From Comamonadaceae bacterium (GTDB lineage Bacteria > Pseudomonadota > Gammaproteobacteria > Burkholderiales > Burkholderiaceae_C), in NCBI GenBank assembly GCA_024642025.1, contig JAHEBY010000096.1, forward strand, positions 1-8,453: 8,453 nucleotides of DNA, in the 5' to 3' direction. How positions within the stretch are numbered: the stretch's first letter is position 1; each line of letters opens with the position of its first letter. The notes beneath the pieces were generated by a model. The model was not told where the DNA came from, did no database searches, and saw nothing but the letters and a program-made list of their open reading frames with translations. Of this stretch, positions 1 through 5,864 are shown in pieces. A program made the translations under genes and the position numbers.

Positions 1-552
1 GGCCGCCTCACGCACTGCTGCCAGCGCCTGCGACCGGTCGTGCACGCGACCCAGCACCTTGAGGTGCCGGTCGTTAAAGCTTTGCACGCCGATGGACAGG
101 CGGGTAACCCCTGCGGCCCGAAATGCCCTGAATCGGTCCTTCTCAAATGTGCCGGGGTTCGCCTCGAGCGTGATTTCGCAGTCTGGAGCGAGCCGCAACC
201 TCGCCCGAATGCCACCAATCATTTGATCGATCGTCTTGGGAGAAAACAGGCTGGGCGTTCCGCCGCCGATAAAAACAGTGTGCACCGTTCGGCCCCAGAT
301 TAAAGGCAGCGCGGCCTCCAGGTCTGCCATCAGGGCGTCCAGGTAGCGCTGCTCCGGCACCTCGGCCATGCGGGCTTCATGCGAGTTGAAATCGCAATAG
401 GGGCACTTGCGGATGCACCAGGGTATGTGCACATACAGCGACAACGGTGGCAGCGCCGCAAGCTGCAGTGTGCCGGGGCGCATGTAATGCTGAGGGTCTT
501 TCAGCGGCACCGGCTGGGCGGCCTCGCTCCGGTCGGGAACGATGGGGATCAT
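1..552 (-). CDS. hemW: HemW, radical-SAM heme chaperone (N-terminal 184 residues; gene runs off the left edge)
   Basis: The reading frame is open from an ATG at 552 to base 1, giving the first 184 residues of a protein that is usually about 380-410 long. Visible motifs are the radical-SAM cluster ligands C46-x3-C50-x2-C53 in HIPWCIRKCPYCDF, GGGTPS at 96-101, EANPGT at 130-135 and SIGVQSF at 153-159. Phe55 stands where HemN, the true oxygen-independent coproporphyrinogen oxidase, has a fourth Cys, which points to HemW. In this family HemW binds heme and an iron-sulfur cluster and delivers heme to hemoproteins such as respiratory enzymes; older annotations call it a coproporphyrinogen III oxidase. 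The ATG overlaps the rdgB stop in an ATGA, so translation is probably coupled. No good Shine-Dalgarno lies at the normal distance. A later in-frame Met24 is a less likely start. The C-terminal domain is outside the window. Confidence 0.93.
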   Translation of the reverse strand, partial: MIPIVPDRSEAAQPVPLKDPQHYMRPGTLQLAALPPLSLYVHIPWCIRKCPYCDFNSHEARMAEVPEQRYLDALMADLEAALPLIWGRTVHTVFIGGGTPSLFSPKTIDQMIGGIRARLRLAPDCEITLEANPGTFEKDRFRAFRAAGVTRLSIGVQSFNDRHLKVLGRVHDRSQALAAVREAA

Positions 553-1157
553 GGCGTTGTTAGCCAGCGCTCCCGGATGAGTTCAACCATGCCTCGGGCC
601 GCCTGGCCACGATGGCTGATGCGGTTTTTAAGGTGCGGTGGCAGTTGCGCAAAGGTCATGTTTAATTTAGGAACCCACATGACGGGATCAAAACCGAAAC
701 CGTTGGCACCCACGGGCTTGCGCGCGATTTCTCCGACGGCGCGGCCTTCGGAGATCAGGGGTTCCGGGTCTTCTGGCGAGCGCACGCCCACCAACGTGCT
801 CACCAGGGCCGCCCGCCGATTGTCGATATGCTGCATTTGCTCCAGCAAGGCTGTTACGTTGTTGTCATCGCTTTTCGGGTAGCCAAACTGGGTTGCGTAA
901 AAGGCGGTATCAACACCAGGCAGGCCATCGAAGGCGTCAACACACAAGCCGGCGTCGTCGGCAATGGCGGGCAAGCCTGAATGGGCGCTGGCATTGCGCG
1001 CTTTGGCCAGAGCGTTCTCGACAAAGGTTCTGAAGGGCTCTTCGGCCTCGGGCACGCCCAACTCGGATTGGGTCACCATTTCCACGCCCAACGGGGCAAA
1101 CATGGCTTGCAGTTCGTTCAGCTTCCCGCGGTTGTTTGTTGCAAGAACAATTCGCAT
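549..1157 (-). CDS. rdgB: RdgB/HAM1 family dITP/XTP pyrophosphatase
   Basis: The product has 202 residues, the usual length for the family. It hydrolyses non-canonical purine triphosphates (dITP, ITP, XTP) to monophosphate and pyrophosphate, keeping deaminated purines out of DNA and RNA. Visible motifs are the N-terminal nucleotide-binding stretch TNNRGKLNEL (7-16), FVENALAKA (45-53), the catalytic acidic motif AIADDAGLC with D67/D68 (64-72), FGFDP (154-158) and SHRGQA (181-186). The segment GVDTAFYA (81-88) replaces the common GxYSARYA; I recall this as typical of Alcaligenaceae, not a defect. A GAAGG Shine-Dalgarno lies 8 bases before the ATG. The gene follows rph after 42 bases and its stop overlaps the hemW start by 4 bases. 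Confidence 0.96.
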   Translation of the reverse strand: MRIVLATNNRGKLNELQAMFAPLGVEMVTQSELGVPEAEEPFRTFVENALAKARNASAHSGLPAIADDAGLCVDAFDGLPGVDTAFYATQFGYPKSDDNNVTALLEQMQHIDNRRAALVSTLVGVRSPEDPEPLISEGRAVGEIARKPVGANGFGFDPVMWVPKLNMTFAQLPPHLKNRISHRGQAARGMVELIRERWLTTP

Positions 1158-1165
1158 AAATTATG

Positions 1166-1170
1166 CCTTC
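1166..1170 (-). promoter_or_regulatory. Shine-Dalgarno of rdgB
   Basis: On the minus strand GAAGG sits 8 bases before the ATG at 1157 and supports that start codon. Confidence 0.6.
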
Positions 1171-1179
1171 AGCCCTCTA

Positions 1180-1208
1180 TTTATATACGTCAACAGCTAC
1201 TATTTTAA
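1180..1208 (-). promoter_or_regulatory. Possible sigma70 promoter in front of rdgB
   Basis: On the minus strand TTAAAA (1208-1203, 4/6 to consensus) and TATAAA (1185-1180, 5/6) are separated by exactly 17 bases inside an AT-rich patch. A transcript would start near 1173 and have a leader of about 16 bases that still contains the rdgB Shine-Dalgarno. The -35 element overlaps the last codons of rph and lies within a palindrome at 1199-1212. This rests on pattern only; AT-rich sequence produces such matches by chance. Confidence 0.35.
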
Positions 1209-1212
1209 TAGT
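1199..1212. repeat. 14-base AT-rich palindrome over the rph stop codon
   Basis: ACTATT-TT-AATAGT is a perfect inverted repeat with 6-base arms and a 2-base centre. It covers the rph stop codon (TAG at 1202-1200 on the minus strand) and overlaps the proposed -35 of the rdgB promoter. No T-run follows, so it does not look like a terminator. It could be an operator or chance. Confidence 0.3.
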
Positions 1213-1928
1213 GATTGACGTTGCATTTCAACCAGTTCGGTAATGCCTTTTTCGGCCAGAGCCAAAAGGGAGTCCATTTCCTTGCGTGAGAATGCAACAC
1301 CCTCTGCCGTGCCTTGAACTTCCACAAAATGTCCGGCCCCCGTCATCACTACGTTCATGTCGGTGTCGCAAGCCGAGTCTTCGATGTATTCAAGGTCAAG
1401 CAGTGCCGTGCCCTGCACAATGCCGACCGAGATCGCCGCAACGTGGCCTGAAATCGGCGAAGTCTGCAACTTGCCCGAGGCCAAAAGGGTGTTGACCGCA
1501 TCCTGAGCGGCCACGAAGGCTCCTGTAATGGCGGCAGTGCGGGTGCCCCCGTCGGCCTGGAGCACATCGCAGTCCAGGTGGATAGTACGTTCACCCAGCT
1601 TTTTCAGATCAAAAACAGCACGCATGGAGCGCCCGATCAGGCGCTGAATTTCCTGGGTCCGCCCGCTTTGCTTGCCGCGCGAAGCCTCGCGGTCACTTCG
1701 CGTGTGGGTTGCTCGCGGCAGCATGCCGTATTCGGCAGTGACCCACCCTTCTCCACTGCCCTTTTTATGGCCTGGCACCTTTTCTTCAATAGATGCTGTG
1801 CACAGCACCTTGGTCGCTCCGAACTCGATCAACACCGAGCCCTCCGCATGGATGGTGTAGGCGCGGGTTATGCGCACCGGGCGCAACTGGTCGGCAAGGC
1901 GTGCGCCACTGCGTTGAAACGTGCTCAT
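1200..1928 (-). CDS. rph: Ribonuclease PH, tRNA nucleotidyltransferase
   Basis: The product has 242 residues, full length for RNase PH (usually about 238-245). The enzyme is a phosphorolytic 3'-to-5' exoribonuclease that trims tRNA precursors and other structured RNAs, releasing nucleoside diphosphates, and acts as a ring-shaped hexamer. Visible motifs are GWVTAEYGMLPRATH (61-75), the phosphate-binding Arg90 and QADGGTRT with Arg130 (124-131), and the metal-binding acidic pair in EDSACDTDMN (D184, D190), followed by EVQGTAEG (203-210). All key residues are present, unlike the frameshifted rph-1 allele of E. coli K-12. The gene lies 56 bases after the phosphatase and 42 bases before rdgB on the same strand. 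Its ribosome site is weak (AAGAAAG, 5 bases before the ATG). Confidence 0.97.
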   Translation of the reverse strand: MSTFQRSGARLADQLRPVRITRAYTIHAEGSVLIEFGATKVLCTASIEEKVPGHKKGSGEGWVTAEYGMLPRATHTRSDREASRGKQSGRTQEIQRLIGRSMRAVFDLKKLGERTIHLDCDVLQADGGTRTAAITGAFVAAQDAVNTLLASGKLQTSPISGHVAAISVGIVQGTALLDLEYIEDSACDTDMNVVMTGAGHFVEVQGTAEGVAFSRKEMDSLLALAEKGITELVEMQRQSLLK

Positions 1929-1953
1929 ATTGCTTTCTTGATGGACGACGGTC

Positions 1954-1969
1954 CCAGCCGGTAGGCTGG
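1954..1969. other. Short hairpin between the phosphatase gene and rph
   Basis: CCAGCC-GGTA-GGCTGG can form a 6-base-pair stem with a 4-base loop in the 56-base gap before rph. No run of T follows on either strand, so it is not a typical terminator. It could protect or process the mRNA between the two cistrons, or mean nothing. Confidence 0.3.
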
Positions 1970-1984
1970 TTCGAACGCGACAGT

Positions 1985-2899
1985 TTAGCCGCGGCGGGCT
2001 GCGGTCCGCTTGATGGCGTCGTTGATCTCCGCGATCGAACGCTCGATTTCGTCGTCATTGAGGTCATCAACGCTGGTGTCGAGCCAACCTGCCTGTACGG
2101 TAGAGGCAAACACGCCGTCGTTCATTGAGGTGGTGGAGACGGTACCCATCATCGAATCATTGGCGTCGGGCGTTTCCCACTCAAAACCTATCACCGTCAC
2201 GTTGTCACTGGCCGAGCCAGCTTTTTGCAGGGCTTTTTCGACCAGATCCGGTGCGGCCTGGGAAATGGGCTTTTGTCCCAGTTCATAGACAATTTCAATG
2301 TCGTTCAGGCTGCCCCAGAGACCATCTGAACACAACAAAACCTTGTCTCCCTGCTTCAACGTAACAGGCCCGGTCAATTCATAGACTGGCTTGCTTGGCG
2401 AGCCAAGGCAGGTGTACAGCACATTTCGATTGACACGCCCAGGCATGCGCCGCGCAATGGCATCGGTGACTTCCTGCTCCATGTATGAGTGATCTCGCGT
2501 ACGGGCCAACAACTCGCCTTGTCTGACAAGGTAAAGCCTGGAATCGCCACTATGTATCCAGGTAGCCAGGCCACCCTGCACCAATACGGCCACGATCGTT
2601 GTGCGTGGCGTATCGAGGATGCTTTTGTCCACCGCATAGCGAAGGATTTGCCGGTGCGCCGTCAAAAGTGCCGTTTGAAGCAGGGCCTCAACGTCCTCCA
2701 CCTCGGGTTGCGCCTCTTTCTGGAAGCTCTCGGCAAATGATTGCAATGCCATCTGGGCAGCCACTTCACCCTCGGGATGCCCCCCCATACCGTCGGCCAG
2801 CAAGAACACGGCTGCGCCACGGGTGTAGCAATAGCCCATGCGGTCTTCATTCTTCGGGCGGCCACCTTTGCGGCTGAGCTGAAAAACGGAGAATTTCAT
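1985..2899 (-). CDS. PP2C-family (PPM) serine/threonine protein phosphatase
   Basis: The product has 304 residues with no signal peptide or membrane segment, so it should be cytosolic. It removes phosphate from Ser/Thr residues using two metal ions. Visible PP2C motifs, in order, are KNEDR (E18, D19), LLADGMGGH (33-41, metal ligand D36 and G37), WIHSGDSRLYLVR with D119 (114-126), RDHSY (135-139), LLCSDGLWG with D192 (188-196) and SDNVTVI with D232 (231-237). All metal-binding Asp residues are in place. A tail of about 60 residues follows the catalytic domain; residues 274-294 are strongly acidic and the last eight basic. The ATG overlaps the kinase stop codon (ATGA), with a GGGAAG Shine-Dalgarno 5 bases upstream. 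The natural inference is that it reverses the neighbouring kinase. I know no gene symbol for it. Confidence 0.93.
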   Translation of the reverse strand: MKFSVFQLSRKGGRPKNEDRMGYCYTRGAAVFLLADGMGGHPEGEVAAQMALQSFAESFQKEAQPEVEDVEALLQTALLTAHRQILRYAVDKSILDTPRTTIVAVLVQGGLATWIHSGDSRLYLVRQGELLARTRDHSYMEQEVTDAIARRMPGRVNRNVLYTCLGSPSKPVYELTGPVTLKQGDKVLLCSDGLWGSLNDIEIVYELGQKPISQAAPDLVEKALQKAGSASDNVTVIGFEWETPDANDSMMGTVSTTSMNDGVFASTVQAGWLDTSVDDLNDDEIERSIAEINDAIKRTAARRG

Positions 2900-3903
2900 T
2901 TCGTCTTCCCGCCGAATTTAGTCACATTTTTGACGCTTTTCTTGGTGTCGGTGACCATTGTGTCGAACTGCAGACGTACCTTTTCGCTGACGGACAGCTT
3001 GGTATAGCGTCGCTCCCCCTCCCGGCTGAGCTCCTTTTGCAGTGCAAATACCGACTGCGGCCGCGAGAGCGGGTCCAGCGCCATACACCATTCGACCACT
3101 TCAATGAGGTTGTCGGAATAAACGCCGCGCAGACGGGCCAGCGCGATGGCGATCCGGTCTTTTTCAAGCCGCTGGGGCGCCTCGTTGGGTGGGTAGCCCT
3201 GCATGCAGGCGTAAATGCATGCGCCAATGGCGTAAATATCGGTCCAAGGGCCCATGGATGCATCCCGACGGTACATTTCCGGCGCGGCAAAGCCGGGCGT
3301 GTACATCGGCCGGATGAAGTTGCCCTCTTTGCTCAGCACTTCACGCGCGGCACCAAAGTCGATCAGCACCGATTTGTTGTCGTCGGTGATGAAAACATTG
3401 GCTGGCTTGATGTCAAGGTGCAACATTTTGTGCTGATGCACGATGCGCAAACCTCGCAGAATTTCGTCGAACAGCGAGCGAATGGTGGATTCGCGGAACA
3501 CCTTTTGCTGCTTCAAGTCCCGCGCAGTAATGATGAAATCCTGCAGTGCGGCGCCTTCCAGGTAATTCATCACCATGTAGACGGTTTCATTCTCACGAAA
3601 GAAATTCATCACGCTGACCACGGACGGGTGCGAAATCTGGGCCAGCGAGCGCCCCTCTTCAAAGAAGCTTTTCAAACCAAGTCGGTAAAGCGACAGCTTT
3701 TCAGGGGCGACCTGGGGTCGCAGCTCACCCAGGCCCCGCGTCGCCAGCGAGGACGGCAGGTATTCCTTGACCGCGACTTTTTGCCCCTCAGGGTCCAAGG
3801 CCAGATAGACGACGCCAAACCCGCCCGCGGCCACCTTGCGCACAACGCGATACCCTCCGATCATCGTGTCCGGCGGTAACGGGGCAGGCTTGACCTTTGA
3901 CAT
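2896..3903 (-). CDS. Hanks-type serine/threonine protein kinase, soluble, single domain
   Basis: The product has 335 residues, with a kinase domain at about 18-295 and a basic tail at about 300-335. It has no transmembrane segment, PASTA or FHA domain, so it is probably cytosolic. Visible motifs are the P-loop AAGGFGVVY (25-33), VAVKEY with Lys46, the helix-C glutamate near E83, the catalytic loop HLDIKPANV with D164, K166 and N169, IDFGAAR with D182, TPGFAAPE (202-209), D222 and R281. Two deviations are seen: the first P-loop glycine is Ala25, and the HRD arginine is Leu163, making it a non-RD kinase. Everything needed for catalysis is present. It is the first gene of the minus-strand operon and divergent from yicC. 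The ATG at 3903 has no clear Shine-Dalgarno; Met14 is the only other early ATG. Its substrates cannot be inferred. Confidence 0.93.
   Translation of the reverse strand: MSKVKPAPLPPDTMIGGYRVVRKVAAGGFGVVYLALDPEGQKVAVKEYLPSSLATRGLGELRPQVAPEKLSLYRLGLKSFFEEGRSLAQISHPSVVSVMNFFRENETVYMVMNYLEGAALQDFIITARDLKQQKVFRESTIRSLFDEILRGLRIVHQHKMLHLDIKPANVFITDDNKSVLIDFGAAREVLSKEGNFIRPMYTPGFAAPEMYRRDASMGPWTDIYAIGACIYACMQGYPPNEAPQRLEKDRIAIALARLRGVYSDNLIEVVEWCMALDPLSRPQSVFALQKELSREGERRYTKLSVSEKVRLQFDTMVTDTKKSVKNVTKFGGKTK
2905..2910 (-). promoter_or_regulatory. Shine-Dalgarno of the PP2C phosphatase, inside the kinase gene
   Basis: GGGAAG on the minus strand lies 5 bases before the phosphatase ATG and within the last codons of the kinase. 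Together with the ATGA overlap it fixes the start and suggests translational coupling. Confidence 0.55.
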
Positions 3904-3978
3904 ATTTTTGGAAGTATCGCTCGCCAGATCAGGTTGAACCGGGTTATTCTCGGGGCCCTTAAAAGGAAGAGCCGCCTA
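3904..3978. promoter_or_regulatory. Divergent intergenic region expected to hold promoters for the kinase operon and for yicC
   Basis: The two operons point away from each other across 75 bases, so start sites for both should lie here or just inside the opposing gene. No strong sigma70 element is visible. The best plus-strand candidate is TCGCCA (3921-3926) and TATTCT (3945-3950) with an 18-base spacer, each only 4/6 to consensus. GGTT-G-AACC-G-GGTT (3932-3945) forms two overlapping short palindromes that could be an operator. The region follows from gene direction; the elements themselves are weak. Confidence 0.4.
3965..3969 (+). promoter_or_regulatory. Shine-Dalgarno deciding the yicC start
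   Basis: GGAAG lies 9 bases before the ATG at 3979. The frame is open further upstream to a TTG at 3934, but that codon lacks a ribosome site and the YicC family begins just before the SMTGYA motif, so 3979 is preferred. Confidence 0.6.
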
Positions 3979-4896
3979 ATGCCAGTTTACAGCATGACTG
4001 GCTATGCCAGTGCACAGCACAGCACAGCCAATTCCGCCTCAGATGGTGACGTCAAGACCGCATCTGTCAGCCAATTGGGGCTGGAAATCCGCTCGGTCAA
4101 CAGCCGATTTCTTGACCTCTCCTTTCGCCTTCCGGAGGACCTGCGTGCACACGAGCCTGCCCTTCGCGACTTGGTGGTTGCGCACATCAAGCGAGGCAAG
4201 GTCGAAGTACGCGCAACCATAGAGTCCAAAGACGCTCAGACTGTAGCCGACCCTTCCACCCGAATTCTGCAGCGGCTCAATTCTGTGCAGGATAGTGTCA
4301 AAGCCTGGCTACCCGACGCCGCGCCGCTTAGCGTTGCCGACGTCCTGCGCCTGGCCGGCACCGAACAGACCATCGCGACCGACTGGAGCAAAGTGGTGGT
4401 GACGGTGGCTCAAAAGGCCGTGAAGGCCCTGCTTGCCTCGCGCCAACGGGAAGGCGAACGACTGGCGACAACCCTGCTCGATCGCACTTCCCAGCTGAGG
4501 GCACTTGCGTCCCAAGCCGTGCCGATGGTGCCCAAGCTGGTCGAACAGCAGCGCCTGCGCTTTCTCGACCGCTGGAAAGAGGCGATGGCATTGACTGAGG
4601 GTGCCGTGGCGCCCGATGCGGCGCGCGACCGCGCGCTGACAGAGGCGACCGCCTTTGCCATCCGTATCGACGTTGCCGAGGAAATTACGCGGCTCGACGC
4701 GCATCTGGATGAAATTGAGCGCTTGCTCAAAAAAGGCGGCGAAGTGGGCAAACGGCTCGACTTCCTGATCCAGGAGCTGCACCGCGAGGCCAATACGTTG
4801 GGCGCCAAATCAGCAGCCCTTGAACTGACGCATATTTCCGTCGACATGAAGGTCTTGATTGAGCAGATGCGCGAGCAAGTCCAGAACATAGAATAG
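3979..4896 (+). CDS. yicC: YicC/YloC family endoribonuclease
   Basis: From the ATG at 3979 the product has 305 residues (E. coli YicC is about 287). The N-terminal domain carries the signature SMTGYAS (5-11), then EIRSVNSRFLDLSFRLPEDL and RGKVEV. The C-terminal part holds the conserved end with RLDFLIQELHREANTLGAKS and THISVDMKVLIEQMREQVQNIE. YicC proteins are reported as endoribonucleases that affect small-RNA turnover; the family was long annotated only as stress-induced. About 15 extra Ser/Ala/Thr-rich residues follow the SMTGYAS motif compared with E. coli. YicC homologs lie beside gmk and rpoZ in Bacillus (yloC) and beside rph in E. coli, and this window shows both neighbourhoods. Gmk follows after 34 bases on the same strand. 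Confidence 0.93.
   Translation: MPVYSMTGYASAQHSTANSASDGDVKTASVSQLGLEIRSVNSRFLDLSFRLPEDLRAHEPALRDLVVAHIKRGKVEVRATIESKDAQTVADPSTRILQRLNSVQDSVKAWLPDAAPLSVADVLRLAGTEQTIATDWSKVVVTVAQKAVKALLASRQREGERLATTLLDRTSQLRALASQAVPMVPKLVEQQRLRFLDRWKEAMALTEGAVAPDAARDRALTEATAFAIRIDVAEEITRLDAHLDEIERLLKKGGEVGKRLDFLIQELHREANTLGAKSAALELTHISVDMKVLIEQMREQVQNIE
4013..4027 (+). repeat. Three tandem copies of CACAG within yicC
   Basis: Three perfect copies of the 5-base unit CACAG lie near the 5' end of yicC, in the part coding for the Ser/Ala-rich insert. Gain or loss of one unit would shift the reading frame. Three copies is short for a slippage site. Confidence 0.6.
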
Positions 4897-4930
4897 CGGC
4901 TCCCCCAGCCTTTCCGCCACTCGACCTCAG

Positions 4931-5551
4931 ATGGACTATCCCGGTAACTTGTTTGTTGTAGCCGCCCCGAGCGGGGCAGGCAAATCGAGCCTGGTCAAGG
5001 CGCTGCTCGAGCTGGACTCGCGCGTGCACCCTTCGGTTTCACACACGACCCGCGCCCCGCGAGGGCAGGAAAAGCACGGTCGGGAGTACTTCTTTGTTTC
5101 CCCGGCGGAATTTGATGCGATGGTGGCCGCCAATGCGTTCGTGGAGTGGGCGCACGTGCATGGCCAACGCTATGGAACGTCAAAAAAGGCAATCGAAGAG
5201 CGAATCGCTCAAGGCGCGGACGTCATTCTGGAAATCGATTTTCAAGGCGCGTTGCAGATTAAGAAGATCTTCGCTAATGCTGTTTCGATCTTCATACTGC
5301 CTCCGAGCTGGGAGGAATTACGCTCCAGGTTGGAGCGTCGGGGTGAGGATGCCGAAAACGTGATCAATATGCGACTTAAAAACGCGCAGCTGGAGGTCGC
5401 CCAGGCCCATCACTTCGATTTCGTTATAATCAACGAGCTTTTCGACCGAGCGCTTTTTGATCTAAAAGCAATCGTTCATTCTCAGAGGCTCAAGTTTTCA
5501 GCGCAGCAGCGAGCTCGCGCCGAGACCTTTAAGGCCCTGAACATCCCCTAG
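4931..5551 (+). CDS. gmk: Guanylate kinase
   Basis: The product has 206 residues, the normal bacterial length. It phosphorylates GMP (and dGMP) to GDP with ATP, feeding GTP and therefore also (p)ppGpp synthesis. Visible are the P-loop APSGAGKSS (12-20, K18), the GMP-binding SHTTRAPR (37-44, S37 and R41), REYFF (51-55, Y53), E72, YGTS (81-84), EIDFQGA (101-107, D103), SIFILPPS and the lid RLERRGEDAENV. All substrate-binding positions match E. coli Gmk. It follows yicC after 34 bases and precedes rpoZ by 21 bases, so the three are very probably co-transcribed. No Shine-Dalgarno is visible before the ATG, and no upstream in-frame start exists near it. Reinitiation after yicC would explain its translation. 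Confidence 0.97.
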   Translation: MDYPGNLFVVAAPSGAGKSSLVKALLELDSRVHPSVSHTTRAPRGQEKHGREYFFVSPAEFDAMVAANAFVEWAHVHGQRYGTSKKAIEERIAQGADVILEIDFQGALQIKKIFANAVSIFILPPSWEELRSRLERRGEDAENVINMRLKNAQLEVAQAHHFDFVIINELFDRALFDLKAIVHSQRLKFSAQQRARAETFKALNIP

Positions 5552-5562
5552 CAGACCTGTCT

Positions 5563-5566
5563 GGAG
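5563..5566 (+). promoter_or_regulatory. Shine-Dalgarno of rpoZ
   Basis: GGAG lies 6 bases before the ATG at 5573, a strong site that fixes the rpoZ start. Confidence 0.75.
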
Positions 5567-5572
5567 AACACC

Positions 5573-5776
5573 ATGGCCCGCATTACCGTTGAAGATTGCC
5601 TTCTTGAGATTCCCAATCGTTTCCAGCTGGTCTTGGCGGCAACCTATAGGGCCCGCATGTTGAGCCAGGGTCACACTCCCAAGATTGAAAGCAGGAACAA
5701 GCCCGGGGTCACGGCTTTACGTGAGATCGCCGCGGGCAAAATTGGCCTGGAAATGCTGAAAAAAGTTCCTCTTTGA
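5573..5776 (+). CDS. rpoZ: DNA-directed RNA polymerase omega subunit
   Basis: The product has 67 residues, shorter than the 91 of E. coli but usual for betaproteobacteria, which lack the long E. coli C-terminal tail. Omega wraps the C-terminal end of beta-prime and helps assemble the polymerase. It starts MARITVEDC, matching E. coli MARVTVQDA, and continues with NRFQLVLAATYRAR and TALREIAAGKI, the core omega signatures. In E. coli the first residues of omega (A2, R3 and neighbours) form part of ppGpp binding site 1 with beta-prime; A2, R3 and T5 are conserved here, and V4 is Ile. The gene is the last of the yicC-gmk-rpoZ unit and is followed by an intrinsic terminator. Confidence 0.96.
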   Translation: MARITVEDCLLEIPNRFQLVLAATYRARMLSQGHTPKIESRNKPGVTALREIAAGKIGLEMLKKVPL

Positions 5777-5803
5777 AAATATTGAATACCGCTTCCGCGC
5801 ACC

Positions 5804-5833
5804 AAAAAGCACCCAAATAGGGTGCTTTTTTTT
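5804..5833 (+). terminator. Intrinsic terminator after rpoZ
   Basis: AAAAAGCACCC pairs perfectly with GGGTGCTTTTT (11 base pairs, 5-base loop), followed by a run that totals eight T (5826-5833). It ends 43 bases before the spoT start codon, so it should separate the yicC-gmk-rpoZ transcript from spoT. On the minus strand the hairpin ends in only five T, so it may be weakly bidirectional. Confidence 0.92.
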
Positions 5834-5864
5834 CGCCTGTTCGGCTGAATTCTTCCGTGCGCGC

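Noticed and set aside
1..552. Annotation of the left-edge gene as oxygen-independent coproporphyrinogen III oxidase HemN
   Set aside because: The cluster motif is CxxxCxxCDF, with Phe where HemN has a fourth Cys, and the gene is adjacent to rdgB as is usual for hemW.
379..882. A 167-codon open frame on the plus strand spanning the hemW/rdgB junction
   Set aside because: It lies opposite two well-supported genes, crosses their boundary, and its product resembles no family.
3037..3879. A 280-codon open frame on the plus strand opposite the kinase gene
   Set aside because: The minus strand encodes a complete kinase with all catalytic motifs. The plus-strand translation is His/Arg/Gln-rich with no recognisable domain and looks like a mirror frame of GC-rich codons.
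3934..3978. An upstream TTG start that would add 15 residues to YicC
   Set aside because: It lacks a ribosome site, the added residues are unlike YicC N-termini, and the ATG at 3979 has GGAAG 9 bases upstream directly before the SMTGYA signature.
4309..4889. Two overlapping minus-strand open frames (157 and 159 codons) opposite yicC
   Set aside because: YicC is supported by conserved motifs at both ends. The antisense products are low-complexity Ser/Arg or His/Gly-rich sequences typical of shadow frames.
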